Source: Streptobacillus notomytis (GTDB taxonomy: Bacteria > Fusobacteriota > Fusobacteriia > Fusobacteriales > Leptotrichiaceae). From it: a stretch of DNA of 64,000 bases. Location of the stretch: the NCBI GenBank assembly GCA_001612575.1, contig LJRV01000101.1:1-64000 (forward strand). The letters run 5' to 3'. Both the position numbers and the translations under genes were made by a program. Each line of letters begins with the position of its first letter. Positions within the stretch are counted from its first letter, which is position 1. Below the pieces are notes generated by a model. That model saw nothing but the letters and a program-made list of their open reading frames with translations, was not told where the DNA came from and did not search any database. Positions 46,804 to 54,610 of this stretch are shown piece after piece.

Positions 46804-47628
46804 TTATCTTTCTAATTCTTGTTTATCTTTTTTAATATGCCAATTATCCTTAATTTCATTTTTTAATTCCTCACTTGCAAATAGTAAAGAGCTTTTATCT
46901 TGTTTTACAGCTTCTAGTATAATCTCTCTGTCATTTTTCAACTCTGTACTTGCATATTTCAATTCGCTTCCACAATTCATTACAGCTATCTTTACAACTT
47001 CCTTATTATTTCTTATCTCATCTCCAGCATATATTAAAGAACCACCATTTTTTAATGATTCTAATACTATATCCTTATCATTTTTCAATTCATAACTTGC
47101 ATACCTAATTGCATCTTCATCAATTTTTATTGCTTCTAACATAAACACTTTATCATTTTTTAATTTATCATCAATATATTCGCCAACTCTTAAATTTTGT
47201 TTTATCGCTCTTAACATAAAATCTTTATCATTTTTTAATTCTTCACTACCCCATTCAAAAAAATATGGGTTATTTTCTATTGCTTTTGACATAGTTTCTT
47301 CATCTTTTATTATTGCTTCATCTATATTTAATGCTCTACATATATTTTTTTGCCAATATTTATAATTTTCTAATTTTTTATCTGTTACTTTTTCACTATG
47401 TTTTACAACCTTCATTGTATAATCACTTGTATCAGGTATATCAAGATAATCAAACTTTAACTTAAACTCTCTCCAGTATTCTGGATTTTTTTCACTATAT
47501 ACTGTAAATTCTCTTTTTTTATTATCAACATTTACAATAAATTGATTAGATACAGTAGACCCATTACTATTTATAACATTAATACTACAATGTAAAAGTT
47601 CTTCCATATTTTCTATTTTCTTTTTCAT
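46804..47628 (-). CDS. Tail-bearing DUF4116-repeat protein
   Basis: A 274-residue protein. The first 130 residues are unique (SINVINSNGSTVSNQF, PEYWREFKLKFDYLD). About five DUF4116 repeats follow from residue 130 (YFFEWGSEELKNDKDFMLRAI; YASYELKNDKDIVLESLKNG; ELKNDREIILEAVKQDKSSL). The C-terminus is NWHIKKDKQELER, a clear copy of the shared tail. There is no signal peptide. Its neighbours are an NlpC/P60 hydrolase and an OmpA-domain outer-membrane protein, so export through the VirB system is plausible. Confidence 0.75.
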   Translation of the reverse strand: MKKKIENMEELLHCSINVINSNGSTVSNQFIVNVDNKKREFTVYSEKNPEYWREFKLKFDYLDIPDTSDYTMKVVKHSEKVTDKKLENYKYWQKNICRALNIDEAIIKDEETMSKAIENNPYFFEWGSEELKNDKDFMLRAIKQNLRVGEYIDDKLKNDKVFMLEAIKIDEDAIRYASYELKNDKDIVLESLKNGGSLIYAGDEIRNNKEVVKIAVMNCGSELKYASTELKNDREIILEAVKQDKSSLLFASEELKNEIKDNWHIKKDKQELER

Positions 47629-47663
47629 AAAATCCCTTCTATATATGATATTTACTAAATTTA

Positions 47664-47692
47664 TTTCACTCTATACATTGTATAGAGTGAAA
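47664..47692. repeat. Island palindrome P7
   Basis: Two 14-base arms (TTTCACTCTATACA and its complement) around one base, starting one base after the stop codon of the OmpA-domain gene. Confidence 0.9.
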
Positions 47693-47693
47693 A

Positions 47694-48638
47694 TTATTTA
47701 ACTATCAATTCAACTCTTCTATTTAATGACTTATTTTCTAAAGTATTATTATTTGTAATAAGTTCATTAAATCCTACTGTTCTAATTTGATTGACTTTAA
47801 TTCCTTTATTTTCTAAATATACCTTTACTGAATTAGCTCTATTTAATCCTAATTCTAAATTATATTTATCATTTCCATCAGTATCTGTATAACCTATAAC
47901 TATAATCTCTCTATTTTGTAAATTAGGAACTAAAGCATCAATAACATCTATTTGTTTTTTATTTAAAATAAATTTATTTGAATTAAATCCATAAATAGTA
48001 TATATCTCTTCAACTTTATTTTTATTTTCATCAAATGATTTAATTAGTTTAGATAATTTAATTAATTCTTCCTTAATCTCTTTATTCTCTTTTTCTAAAT
48101 TTTCAATTCTACTTTCATTTTCATCAATAGCAAGAGTTGGTGAAACAACATTAATTACTTCTTTTTCTCCTTTACCAAATGTATATGAAAACCCTGCTCC
48201 AGCTCCAAATTCTAATCTACTATTAAATGATGCATTAGCACCAAATCCAAAATTTTTATAATGTGTTGAATAAGAAATAGCACCTGCAGTTTCTTTGCCA
48301 TAATATCCAACAGAACCAGAAATAGTATGTTTATTATTCCCTAAATTTTTCATAGTAGAAGCTGTCGCTATTGCTGAAGCTACACCACCATTAGCATTTT
48401 TAGATATATTATTTAAGTTATCAAAATTATTCATTGCTTTATTTAAATTTTCAAATTTTGAAATATCAACTATACCTAATTTCTTTTTCCATTCATTAAT
48501 ATCATTAGTTTCTAAATTAGCTGCATCTTTATCAGCTTTAACAGTAACACTTGTATTAGGTTTAGTATTATTATTTGAATAGGATAAATATCCAATTGCA
48601 CTTATTATTAATAGAGTGCTAATCCATAATTTTTTCAT
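47694..48638 (-). CDS. YadA-anchor and OmpA-domain outer-membrane protein
   Basis: A 314-residue exported protein with an unusual order of domains. It has a signal peptide (KKLWISTLLIISAIGYLSYS). Next comes a YadA-type C-terminal anchor segment at about residues 85-155 (GGVASAIATASTMKNLG, HTISGSVGYYGKETAGAISY, FGAGAGFSYTFG), then a coiled coil, then an OmpA peptidoglycan-binding domain (VIGYTDTDGNDKYNLELGLNRA, ending SLNRRVELIVK). YadA anchors normally form the extreme C-terminus as a trimeric 12-strand barrel; here the barrel strands are internal. A link between outer membrane and cell wall for the secretion machine is plausible. Confidence 0.75.
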   Translation of the reverse strand: MKKLWISTLLIISAIGYLSYSNNNTKPNTSVTVKADKDAANLETNDINEWKKKLGIVDISKFENLNKAMNNFDNLNNISKNANGGVASAIATASTMKNLGNNKHTISGSVGYYGKETAGAISYSTHYKNFGFGANASFNSRLEFGAGAGFSYTFGKGEKEVINVVSPTLAIDENESRIENLEKENKEIKEELIKLSKLIKSFDENKNKVEEIYTIYGFNSNKFILNKKQIDVIDALVPNLQNREIIVIGYTDTDGNDKYNLELGLNRANSVKVYLENKGIKVNQIRTVGFNELITNNNTLENKSLNRRVELIVK

Positions 48639-48696
48639 TTCATAACTCCTTTTTACTTTACAAATTTTATATATTACACTGTATTTACTAGCTTTA

Positions 48697-48725
48697 TTTC
48701 ACTCTATAGAATCTATAGAGTGAAA
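48697..48725. repeat. Island palindrome P8
   Basis: Arms TTTCACTCTATAGA and its complement around one base, one base beyond the stop of a tail-bearing gene, with the flank AAAGCTAGTAAATA on the minus strand. Confidence 0.9.
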
Positions 48726-48726
48726 A

Positions 48727-49224
48727 TTATCTTTCCAATTCTTGTTGTTTATCCTTTTTTACATTCCACCCAATATTCTCTTCTTTTTCTTTTGATATTT
48801 GCTCTTGCAATCTTTTGCTTGCATATCTTAATCTGAAATCATCTTTTTCAATAATAGGTCTCATAAATTCATCATTATCTTTCAATCTATCACTAACAAA
48901 ACTTAGGTTGATAATCCATTTATCTACTGCCATTTTACTTAATTCGAAATCATCTCTTAACTCTGGATGTAAATTTTGAAAGTCTCTAGGCTCAATATCT
49001 AAATATATTCTCCCAATTTCTTTATCTTTCTTTAAATCCTCACTAATAAATTCATAATTGTGATGATATTGTTTAATTAGTGCTATCGCAACTTCTTTGT
49101 CAGCAAGTAACTCTTCAGAGAAATCTGTAACTTGTGGCATTCCATTCAATACCACTTCATTATTAAATCCTTTTGTTAATAATTCCATTGCTTTATTTTT
49201 GTCTGTTATTTTTATATTTTCCAT
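48727..49224 (-). CDS. Tail-bearing DUF4116-like protein
   Basis: 165 residues from the ATG at 49224, chosen because AAGGAG lies 7 bases upstream; a longer frame to 49287 would run through the previous gene's tail. The body has degenerate DUF4116-type units (EELLADKEVAIALIKQYH, YEFISEDLKKDKEIGRIYLD, LSFVSDRLKDNDEFMRPIIE). It ends ENIGWNVKKDKQQELER, one of the clearest copies of the shared tail. No signal peptide. Function unknown. Confidence 0.75.
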   Translation of the reverse strand: MENIKITDKNKAMELLTKGFNNEVVLNGMPQVTDFSEELLADKEVAIALIKQYHHNYEFISEDLKKDKEIGRIYLDIEPRDFQNLHPELRDDFELSKMAVDKWIINLSFVSDRLKDNDEFMRPIIEKDDFRLRYASKRLQEQISKEKEENIGWNVKKDKQQELER

Positions 49225-49237
49225 AATTATCTCCTTA

Positions 49238-49831
49238 TTATCTTTCCAATTCTTTTTCATTTTTTTTCTTATTCCAACTTGTTTCATTTTTTTCTAATAC
49301 ATCTTTATTCAAATACTCTTTAACTTCATCTACAACATCTTTTAAATCCATTTCATTTAAATCAATATCTAAATAATCAAATATTTCATTTAATCTTATA
49401 TTTGCACCTTCATTAACTAAAGATTGTATAAATATAACATTATCTTCCATATCAATATAGAATTCTTTTAAATTATCTACTGTGTCATAATATAAGTCTC
49501 CACCGTGTACATATTCAAAATCAAATCTTAGTTTTTCAGCTTTATCATAGTTTGTAAATGTTTTATTAACTTCATTACTTATATAGTTATCAAAATCGTC
49601 GCGTAATCCCACTTCTTCTTTAGTAATTTCATCTAATTTATATTCATCTAATGATCCAAAGTAATCTACAATATATCCGTTTATATATTCATCAAAACTT
49701 TTAGAATTGAGTGCCATAGCAGAAACTACATCATTAAATATATTTACTTCATCATAATCAGCACCTCTAGTTTTTATTTTTTTAACAATTTCTTCCAATC
49801 TGTAAACTAACATTTCTTTATTATTTTCCAT
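49238..49831 (-). CDS. Tail-bearing acidic protein
   Basis: A 197-residue strongly acidic protein (YDEVNIFNDVVSAMAL, YIVDYFGSLDEYKLDEI, GANIRLNEIFDYLDIDLNEM) that I do not recognise. The C-terminus SWNKKKNEKELER is the shared tail. Importantly, no palindrome follows this gene: the next ribosome binding site begins right after the stop. So the tail is conserved independently of the DNA repeat. Operonic with the DUF4116-like gene 13 bases downstream. Confidence 0.7.
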   Translation of the reverse strand: MENNKEMLVYRLEEIVKKIKTRGADYDEVNIFNDVVSAMALNSKSFDEYINGYIVDYFGSLDEYKLDEITKEEVGLRDDFDNYISNEVNKTFTNYDKAEKLRFDFEYVHGGDLYYDTVDNLKEFYIDMEDNVIFIQSLVNEGANIRLNEIFDYLDIDLNEMDLKDVVDEVKEYLNKDVLEKNETSWNKKKNEKELER

Positions 49832-49864
49832 AATTATCTTTCCTCTTTTTATATTATTTAATTT

Positions 49865-50305
49865 TTAATATTTTTCTATTAATTTTTCTTTTTCAAAATC
49901 ATCTAAAAATACATCATCTCTATCATTTATTCCATCTCTATCTGTATCTCTATCAAATGGATCTAATCCTCTTCTAATTTCTTCATAATCATTTAATCCA
50001 TCTCCATCACTATCTCTTAGTAATTCTTGATTAATTTCTTTTTCAATTTTTTGTGTTTGATTTTCTATAACTTTTTCTAATGTCTCAATAACTTCTTCAA
50101 TAGCTTTTTTACTCTCTTTATGTTCTATAGAATTATTACTAATATTATCTCTTAAAGCCTCTAATCTCTCTAAAAAAGCATATAATATATTTATAAAGTC
50201 TTCTGTTTTTACATCTTGTACTTTCTTATTCCTTATAGTCGCTAATGCATCTGCTCTTTCAAATAAACTAGCATTCATAAAATTTCTATTTCTTACTTCC
50301 CTCAT
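49865..50305 (-). CDS. Protein with thrombospondin type 3-like calcium repeats
   Basis: A 146-residue protein. Residues 1-95 are helical (LFERADALATIRNKKVQDVK; ALRDNISNNSIEHKESKKAI). The end has two DxDxDG-type loops, RDSDGDGLNDYEEIRRGLD and RDTDRDGINDRDDVF, the calcium-binding thrombospondin type 3 pattern normally seen outside cells. No signal peptide is present, so either it acts inside or it leaves by the local secretion system. It starts 20 bases within the end of its upstream neighbour. Confidence 0.65.
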   Translation of the reverse strand: MREVRNRNFMNASLFERADALATIRNKKVQDVKTEDFINILYAFLERLEALRDNISNNSIEHKESKKAIEEVIETLEKVIENQTQKIEKEINQELLRDSDGDGLNDYEEIRRGLDPFDRDTDRDGINDRDDVFLDDFEKEKLIEKY

Positions 50306-50597
50306 TTTTCTTTTTCTCCTCTTCCAATAATTTTACTCTCTCTATTCTAAATATTTTTCCCCTCTCTTTTAGCTCTTCTTTCTCTATTTCTGTTAGCGAA
50401 TAATAACTCATAAGTAATCCTATTAATAAATCGTGATTTTCATTATCTATTTCAAGTAAAGTAAATAAAGTACCTAATTGTATTAATTTATGTGCTCTTT
50501 CTTTTCTTGTAATTTTTTTCTTTTCTTTTTCTATATCACTTTTATTTTTCCTATTTTCTTTTATTAATTTGAATGCTATATTTTCTATATGTTTCAT
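50286..50597 (-). CDS. TraD/TraC-like small conjugation accessory protein
   Basis: A 103-residue basic helical protein. The stretch RKERAHKLIQLGTLFTLLEI followed by HDLLIGLLMSYYSLTE resembles the Pfam TraD/TraC accessory family (RK-x-x-LGGLV-x-KAGL...LLGALL). Those proteins assist relaxase or mobilization. It overlaps both neighbours by a few bases, in a tight block with the TraF-type peptidase. The resemblance is moderate. Confidence 0.45.
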   Translation of the reverse strand: MKHIENIAFKLIKENRKNKSDIEKEKKKITRKERAHKLIQLGTLFTLLEIDNENHDLLIGLLMSYYSLTEIEKEELKERGKIFRIERVKLLEEEKKKNEGSKK

Positions 50598-51058
50598 TTA
50601 TTAAACCTATAAATTAAATACACCTTATATTTAATATCCTTTCTCTTTATTGTTCCGTAATACCTTCCATCTATAGAATTTTCAACATCTCCTATAGTTA
50701 AAAATTCATCTTTAGAAATAATATATTTTTTATTAGAGTTAATCGGAATGTTATAGTCTATTGTTCCTACCTCTTTTTTATTAATTAATACTTTATTGTC
50801 TACATACTCTACTTCATCTCCTTCCATTCCTTTTATTTCTTTAACTGTATCTAAATCTCTTAATTCCTCACTTACATATTTCTTATACTCATCATCAATT
50901 CTGTATACTATATAATCTCCTTTTTCATATTTATTAGAAAATCTATTTATAAGATACACTCCTAATGGTGCAGACTCGCTAATATTTATCCTTATATTTG
51001 AAAATATTAAGATTATACTTACAAAAATTATTAATAATACTCTTTTTATTTTTTTCAT
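50594..51058 (-). CDS. traF: TraF-type S26 signal peptidase
   Basis: A 154-residue membrane-anchored serine peptidase. One N-terminal helix (VLLIIFVSIILIFSNI) is followed by the catalytic serine in INISESAPLGVYLI (the TraF S-x-P-x-G-x-Y pattern), the general-base lysine region TVKEIKGMEGDEVEY, and the C-terminal SIDGRYYGTIKRKDI box. TraF peptidases mature and cyclise conjugative pilins in the TrbC class. No TrbC/VirB2 pilin is visible in this window, so its substrate must be elsewhere or unrecognised. Confidence 0.85.
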   Translation of the reverse strand: MKKIKRVLLIIFVSIILIFSNIRINISESAPLGVYLINRFSNKYEKGDYIVYRIDDEYKKYVSEELRDLDTVKEIKGMEGDEVEYVDNKVLINKKEVGTIDYNIPINSNKKYIISKDEFLTIGDVENSIDGRYYGTIKRKDIKYKVYLIYRFNK

Positions 51059-51071
51059 CTATCATCTATCC

Positions 51072-51968
51072 TTAAAAATTAATTTCTAATTTAGTTGTTA
51101 AGTGCCACATAACACCTACTAATACTAAAAAGATAATAAAGCTTTGAGATATAACACTTGTAATATCATTTGCAACAAAATTTAAAATTGAATCATTCTT
51201 ATTGAGTGAATTCATAATAACTGTAGCTATAAAGTTTATAGATATTAATTTAATCGAAAAATTAAGTGCTAATGATAATATTTTCCCTATGTTATAGTAC
51301 TCTTTTGTTTCTTCCATTACTCCAAATGGTAATAAAATAGCTGACAATCCTAAAACTAGTTTAAAGCTCATTAAAGCTTTAAATAAATTAAGCATCATCA
51401 TAAAAAATGCTATATTTAAAAATAGAATTACAACTAATAAAACTAGAGTAAATATGAAATCTTGTGCAAATTCTCCTGGTAAAATTGACCATACTCCCCA
51501 AAGCTTAGCAATAGCTTCCCAAAGATTTAATGTTATTTTCTCTTTAATTTCCCAAATATTGGATATTTTTTGTACTCCAACTTGACCAGTTAATTTTTCT
51601 AGTAATTTATATGATATTTCTTCAACAACTCTAAATACTGTTCCATCTATTATTTTTTTTATTGCAAATAAATATACTGAAAATGTAAGTAATTTTCTAA
51701 TAAATGTTTTAGAAAATTCAATTAGGTTAAAAGTTTCATAAGTTTTATATGCATCAAATACAAACTGTATTACAAAAAATGTTGATAATAAATAAATACT
51801 TAGCCTTTCAATAGACTTTAATCCTTTTTCCATATAAAGTGATAACATCTGTGCAAAGCTATCCCAATCATAACTTACAGTATCTGAATAATCAGAAGCT
51901 ACATTACTATCTGCAAGAGAAATAACACTGATAAATAATAGTAGAATAAGCAATATCCTTTTCCTCAT
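51072..51968 (-). CDS. VirB6/TrbL-like inner-membrane protein (second copy)
   Basis: About 298 residues from the ATG at 51968, preceded by AAAGGAG; a GTG further up is less likely. It has a signal-like first helix (KRILLILLLFISVISLAD), then five or six more hydrophobic helices (SIERLSIYLLSTFFVIQFVF; FAQDFIFTLVLLVVILFLNI; LVLGLSAILLPFGVMEETKEYY). The segment LSAILLPFGVxExT and the topology match the larger VirB6 protein at 53-54.6 kb (LGVLLLPFSVYEQTK). It should form part of the inner-membrane channel. A structured leader RNA and palindrome P9 lie just upstream. Confidence 0.75.
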   Translation of the reverse strand: MRKRILLILLLFISVISLADSNVASDYSDTVSYDWDSFAQMLSLYMEKGLKSIERLSIYLLSTFFVIQFVFDAYKTYETFNLIEFSKTFIRKLLTFSVYLFAIKKIIDGTVFRVVEEISYKLLEKLTGQVGVQKISNIWEIKEKITLNLWEAIAKLWGVWSILPGEFAQDFIFTLVLLVVILFLNIAFFMMMLNLFKALMSFKLVLGLSAILLPFGVMEETKEYYNIGKILSLALNFSIKLISINFIATVIMNSLNKNDSILNFVANDITSVISQSFIIFLVLVGVMWHLTTKLEINF

Positions 51969-51980
51969 CTTTCTCCTTTC

Positions 51981-52008
51981 TTTCACTCTATGTTAAATAT
52001 AGAGTGAA
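51981..52008. repeat. Island palindrome P9
   Basis: TTTCACTCTAT, spacer GTTAAAT, ATAGAGTGAA. It lies 13 bases before the start codon of the second VirB6-like gene, just after the leader terminator. Like P3 it is in a pre-start position and lacks the conserved flank of the post-stop copies. Confidence 0.88.
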
Positions 52009-52047
52009 TTTTATTTATATATTTAATTTCTAGCCTAAAAAAAGAAA

Positions 52048-52256
52048 AAGGTGCCTATACTAGCTCGCAGGCTAGCATAAGCACCTTAAGATTTAATTAG
52101 CAAATTAAATCAGTAACTTATAATTTTTATATTTAAATTGTCTTTGCTAAATTCATTGTATGTTATCATATATTTTTAATATATGTGTTAGCTCGCTGAC
52201 TAACATAGTACCTTAAGATTTAATACGATGAATAAATCAGTATTTCATAACTTTTT
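52048..52256 (-). ncRNA. Tandem structured leader RNA (copy B)
   Basis: The same design as at 36.77-36.97 kb. On the minus strand, segment TACTGATTTATT or TACTGATTTAAT, then ATTAAATCTTAAGG, then a stem. The distal unit has TGTTAG/CTAACA arms (about 52183-52206). The gene-proximal hairpin (52048-52087) pairs AAGGTGC with GCACCTT and CTAGC with GCTAG around a TCGCAG loop (plus-strand letters) and is followed by TTTTTCTTTTTTT, an intrinsic terminator. The next gene downstream is the second VirB6-like protein. Conservation of paired arms with changed bases between the copies supports an RNA function. Confidence 0.6.
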
Positions 52257-52313
52257 ACAATAATTTACTTGAATATTTTTTTATTTTCACAATAATATCT
52301 GTAATTATTACAA

Positions 52314-52601
52314 TTAATTTCCTTTTACGATTTCTGTAAAATCTGACCAATCTTCAACTTTAAATGCTCTAATATCTCTTACTGATTTTTTAAACCATTC
52401 TATAGTTGATAATTTATTTATTGCTTTATAAACATAAGTTAAGTTATTTTGTGTGGTTGTACTCATATAAACACTACCTTGTGTCCATTCAAAACCTAAT
52501 AACTCTAACTCTTGTCTAATTTCATCATAAGCTTTATTATATGGTTCACCATAATATTTTTTTAAATCATCAACTCTTAAATCAAATGCTATTGCATACA
52601 T
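52314..52601 (-). CDS. vapD: VapD-family ribonuclease
   Basis: A 95-residue VapD protein: [18 protein letters not shown], then [18 protein letters not shown] and the hallmark [21 protein letters not shown] at the end. VapD has a Cas2-like ferredoxin fold and purine-preferring mRNA endonuclease activity in studied species, where it promotes persistence or virulence. AAAGGAG precedes the ATG. The known antitoxin VapX is not evident; a 90-residue coiled-coil protein lies directly upstream and could fill that role. Confidence 0.9.
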   Translation of the reverse strand: MYAIAFDLRVDDLKKYYGEPYNKAYDEIRQELELLGFEWTQGSVYMSTTTQNNLTYVYKAINKLSTIEWFKKSVRDIRAFKVEDWSDFTEIVKGN

Positions 52602-52688
52602 TTTTATTCTCCTTTCTAGGATATGTAAATATTATACATCATTTTTTAAAAACGAGCAATTTAGTATAACATTATCAAGTTTAACTAT

Positions 52689-52961
52689 TTATAAATCTAA
52701 ACTATAGTAATCATCATAATTTTTTTCTTGTTTCAGTAATTCTATTTCAGTTTTTAATTCATTAATTTCTTTTTTCAATTCTTCATTTTCTTTAATATTT
52801 TTTTGAATTTGAGAATTCATTTCTTTTACTTTATCATAAAGTTCATAAAATTTTTCCTTCACAAAAGCTGCATAATCATCTAAATCTTCATTTCTTACAA
52901 ATCTACTTGTATCAACACTATTTACCATACTCTTTACAAGACTGTAATCTGCATCATCCAT
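52689..52961 (-). CDS. Coiled-coil protein next to VapD
   Basis: A 90-residue acidic protein. Residues 1-35 (DADYSLVKSMVNSVDTSRFV) are non-repetitive; residues 40-80 form a strong heptad coiled coil (MNSQIQKNIKENEELKKEIN, LKTEIELLKQEK). It is co-directional with vapD, 87 bases upstream of it, and could be an antitoxin or plasmid partner protein; nothing in the sequence settles this. Confidence 0.55.
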   Translation of the reverse strand: MDDADYSLVKSMVNSVDTSRFVRNEDLDDYAAFVKEKFYELYDKVKEMNSQIQKNIKENEELKKEINELKTEIELLKQEKNYDDYYSLDL

Positions 52962-53031
52962 AATTTACACCTCTTAATACATATTTTATATTAAAATTAT
53001 AGCATAAAACAATGATTTTTACAAGGTTTTA

Positions 53032-54600
53032 TCAAACTTTACTATTGAATTTTCTATTTTCAGAATTTTCTTCTTTATTTTTATTAAATATATCCTTCCC
53101 AATATCCTCATTCCAAATATCTTTTTTAACTCTATTACCATTTTCATCAGTCTTATAAGGATTATACTTCCTTGCACTTTCATACTCTTTTCTAGTACCA
53201 TATATATCCTTCTTATTTTTCGCAATTTCACTTGCTTTTTCAAATGCCTTTTCTTTGTTTTCTGGGTTATTCATATGTTCTCTAAATTCTCTAAATGCCT
53301 CTCTATATCTTTCTAATTTAGAAACTGGTGTAGGACCATTCTTACTTAATGAATTTCTAACTGCAACCATAGCTTCCATAACCCTATCTTTTGAACTTAT
53401 ATAATCTTTAGCATCTCCTGGAGAATCAAATGCAATATTATCTTTTTGTTCTTGCAATCTTTCACCATCGTGCATTACTTGATCTGAAGCTGTCCCAAAA
53501 GTAGCTCCCCATAAATCAGACCCAAGATTCATAGCACTTCTATTTCCAGTTGCATATCCTACTGAATTTTGTAATCCCCTTGAAAATTTAGATCCAATTT
53601 TTCCAAGTCTACTATTTTTAGAAACACTTGCTCCCTCTTTCATTCCACTTCTAGCAGCCTTTAATATTCCACCAAGATTTTTACCACCTCTACTTGCTGC
53701 CATTCCTTTAGTAAGTCCACCTTTAACAGCAGAAGCTCCAACCACAGCACCACCCATAGCTGCTGTTGCTCCACCTACAACAACTCCTAAAGCTTGACCA
53801 AATACACCATTTACATTGCTTGATCCTGTACCATTAATTAACATATTACCTAATTCTTTTGAATTAGTTATAAGATAAGCACATAAACTTAAAAGAAAAG
53901 TCCACGAAATAGCATTCCCTATATTAACATTATTATTTGAATTAAATGTAGTTTTTTGTAATAACTGTAAAGTAATTCCAGTTAAACATAAAGATACAAG
54001 TAATTTCCCTGAAGCATTTAATAAAGCATTCCATAATTTAGCACCAATGCTTTTAGTTTGCTCATATACAGAAAATGGTAGTAAAAGAACCCCCAATGCA
54101 ATAATAACCTTAATTTCAACAAAATTAATAATAATTTCCTTTATTATTAAAAATATTCCAATAATACAAATTAATACTATAATTAAATATGTTAATTGAG
54201 CTCCAAATTGTGTCCAATGTAACTTAGCCCAATCATCTCTAATTTTAAGTACACTGTCAAATAAAAATGAAAATATTTCATCAAAATCAGGTAGTCCTAT
54301 TCTTCCTTTTGGAATTTTTCCAGAAGGAAAGAATAAGTATCCAATCTTAAAGATAATATTAACTAATTCATCTGTTATAGGTACATAAAATCTAGCAATA
54401 GCAAAGAATATAGTATATCTAAATATCTTAGTAAAAAATACTTTTAAAAAAGTCATCATATCAGCAGAATATTCAAATATAAATGCTAATATAAAATCTA
54501 TCATAGCAATCATAGTCATAAAAAACAAAACTATGCTAACAAGTCTTAAAACTCCAGTAGATAACATATCAGAAAAAATTTGAGTAAAATTATTAATCAT
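53032..54600 (-). CDS. virB6: VirB6/TrbL-family channel protein
   Basis: A 522-residue inner-membrane protein of the secretion channel. Residues 1-260 hold six or seven helices (VSIVLFFMTMIAMIDFILAF; LTYLIIVLICIIGIFLIIKE; VIIALGVLLLPFSVYEQTKS). A Gly/Ala-rich stretch follows (GVVVGGATAAMGGAVVGASA), then a long hydrophilic basic cytoplasmic tail rich in Lys, Glu and Asn. This is the TrbL/VirB6 plan. It lies 10 bases after the VirB5-like gene in the run VirB3-VirB4-VirB5-VirB6. Confidence 0.85.
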   Translation of the reverse strand: MINNFTQIFSDMLSTGVLRLVSIVLFFMTMIAMIDFILAFIFEYSADMMTFLKVFFTKIFRYTIFFAIARFYVPITDELVNIIFKIGYLFFPSGKIPKGRIGLPDFDEIFSFLFDSVLKIRDDWAKLHWTQFGAQLTYLIIVLICIIGIFLIIKEIIINFVEIKVIIALGVLLLPFSVYEQTKSIGAKLWNALLNASGKLLVSLCLTGITLQLLQKTTFNSNNNVNIGNAISWTFLLSLCAYLITNSKELGNMLINGTGSSNVNGVFGQALGVVVGGATAAMGGAVVGASAVKGGLTKGMAASRGGKNLGGILKAARSGMKEGASVSKNSRLGKIGSKFSRGLQNSVGYATGNRSAMNLGSDLWGATFGTASDQVMHDGERLQEQKDNIAFDSPGDAKDYISSKDRVMEAMVAVRNSLSKNGPTPVSKLERYREAFREFREHMNNPENKEKAFEKASEIAKNKKDIYGTRKEYESARKYNPYKTDENGNRVKKDIWNEDIGKDIFNKNKEENSENRKFNSKV

Positions 54601-54610
54601 AACTTATCAT

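Noticed and set aside
53019..53243. A 74-codon basic frame overlapping the end of the VirB6 gene
   Set aside because: It is a shadow in another phase of the clearly conserved VirB6 C-terminal tail, with a Lys/Ile-biased composition expected from out-of-frame AT-rich DNA.
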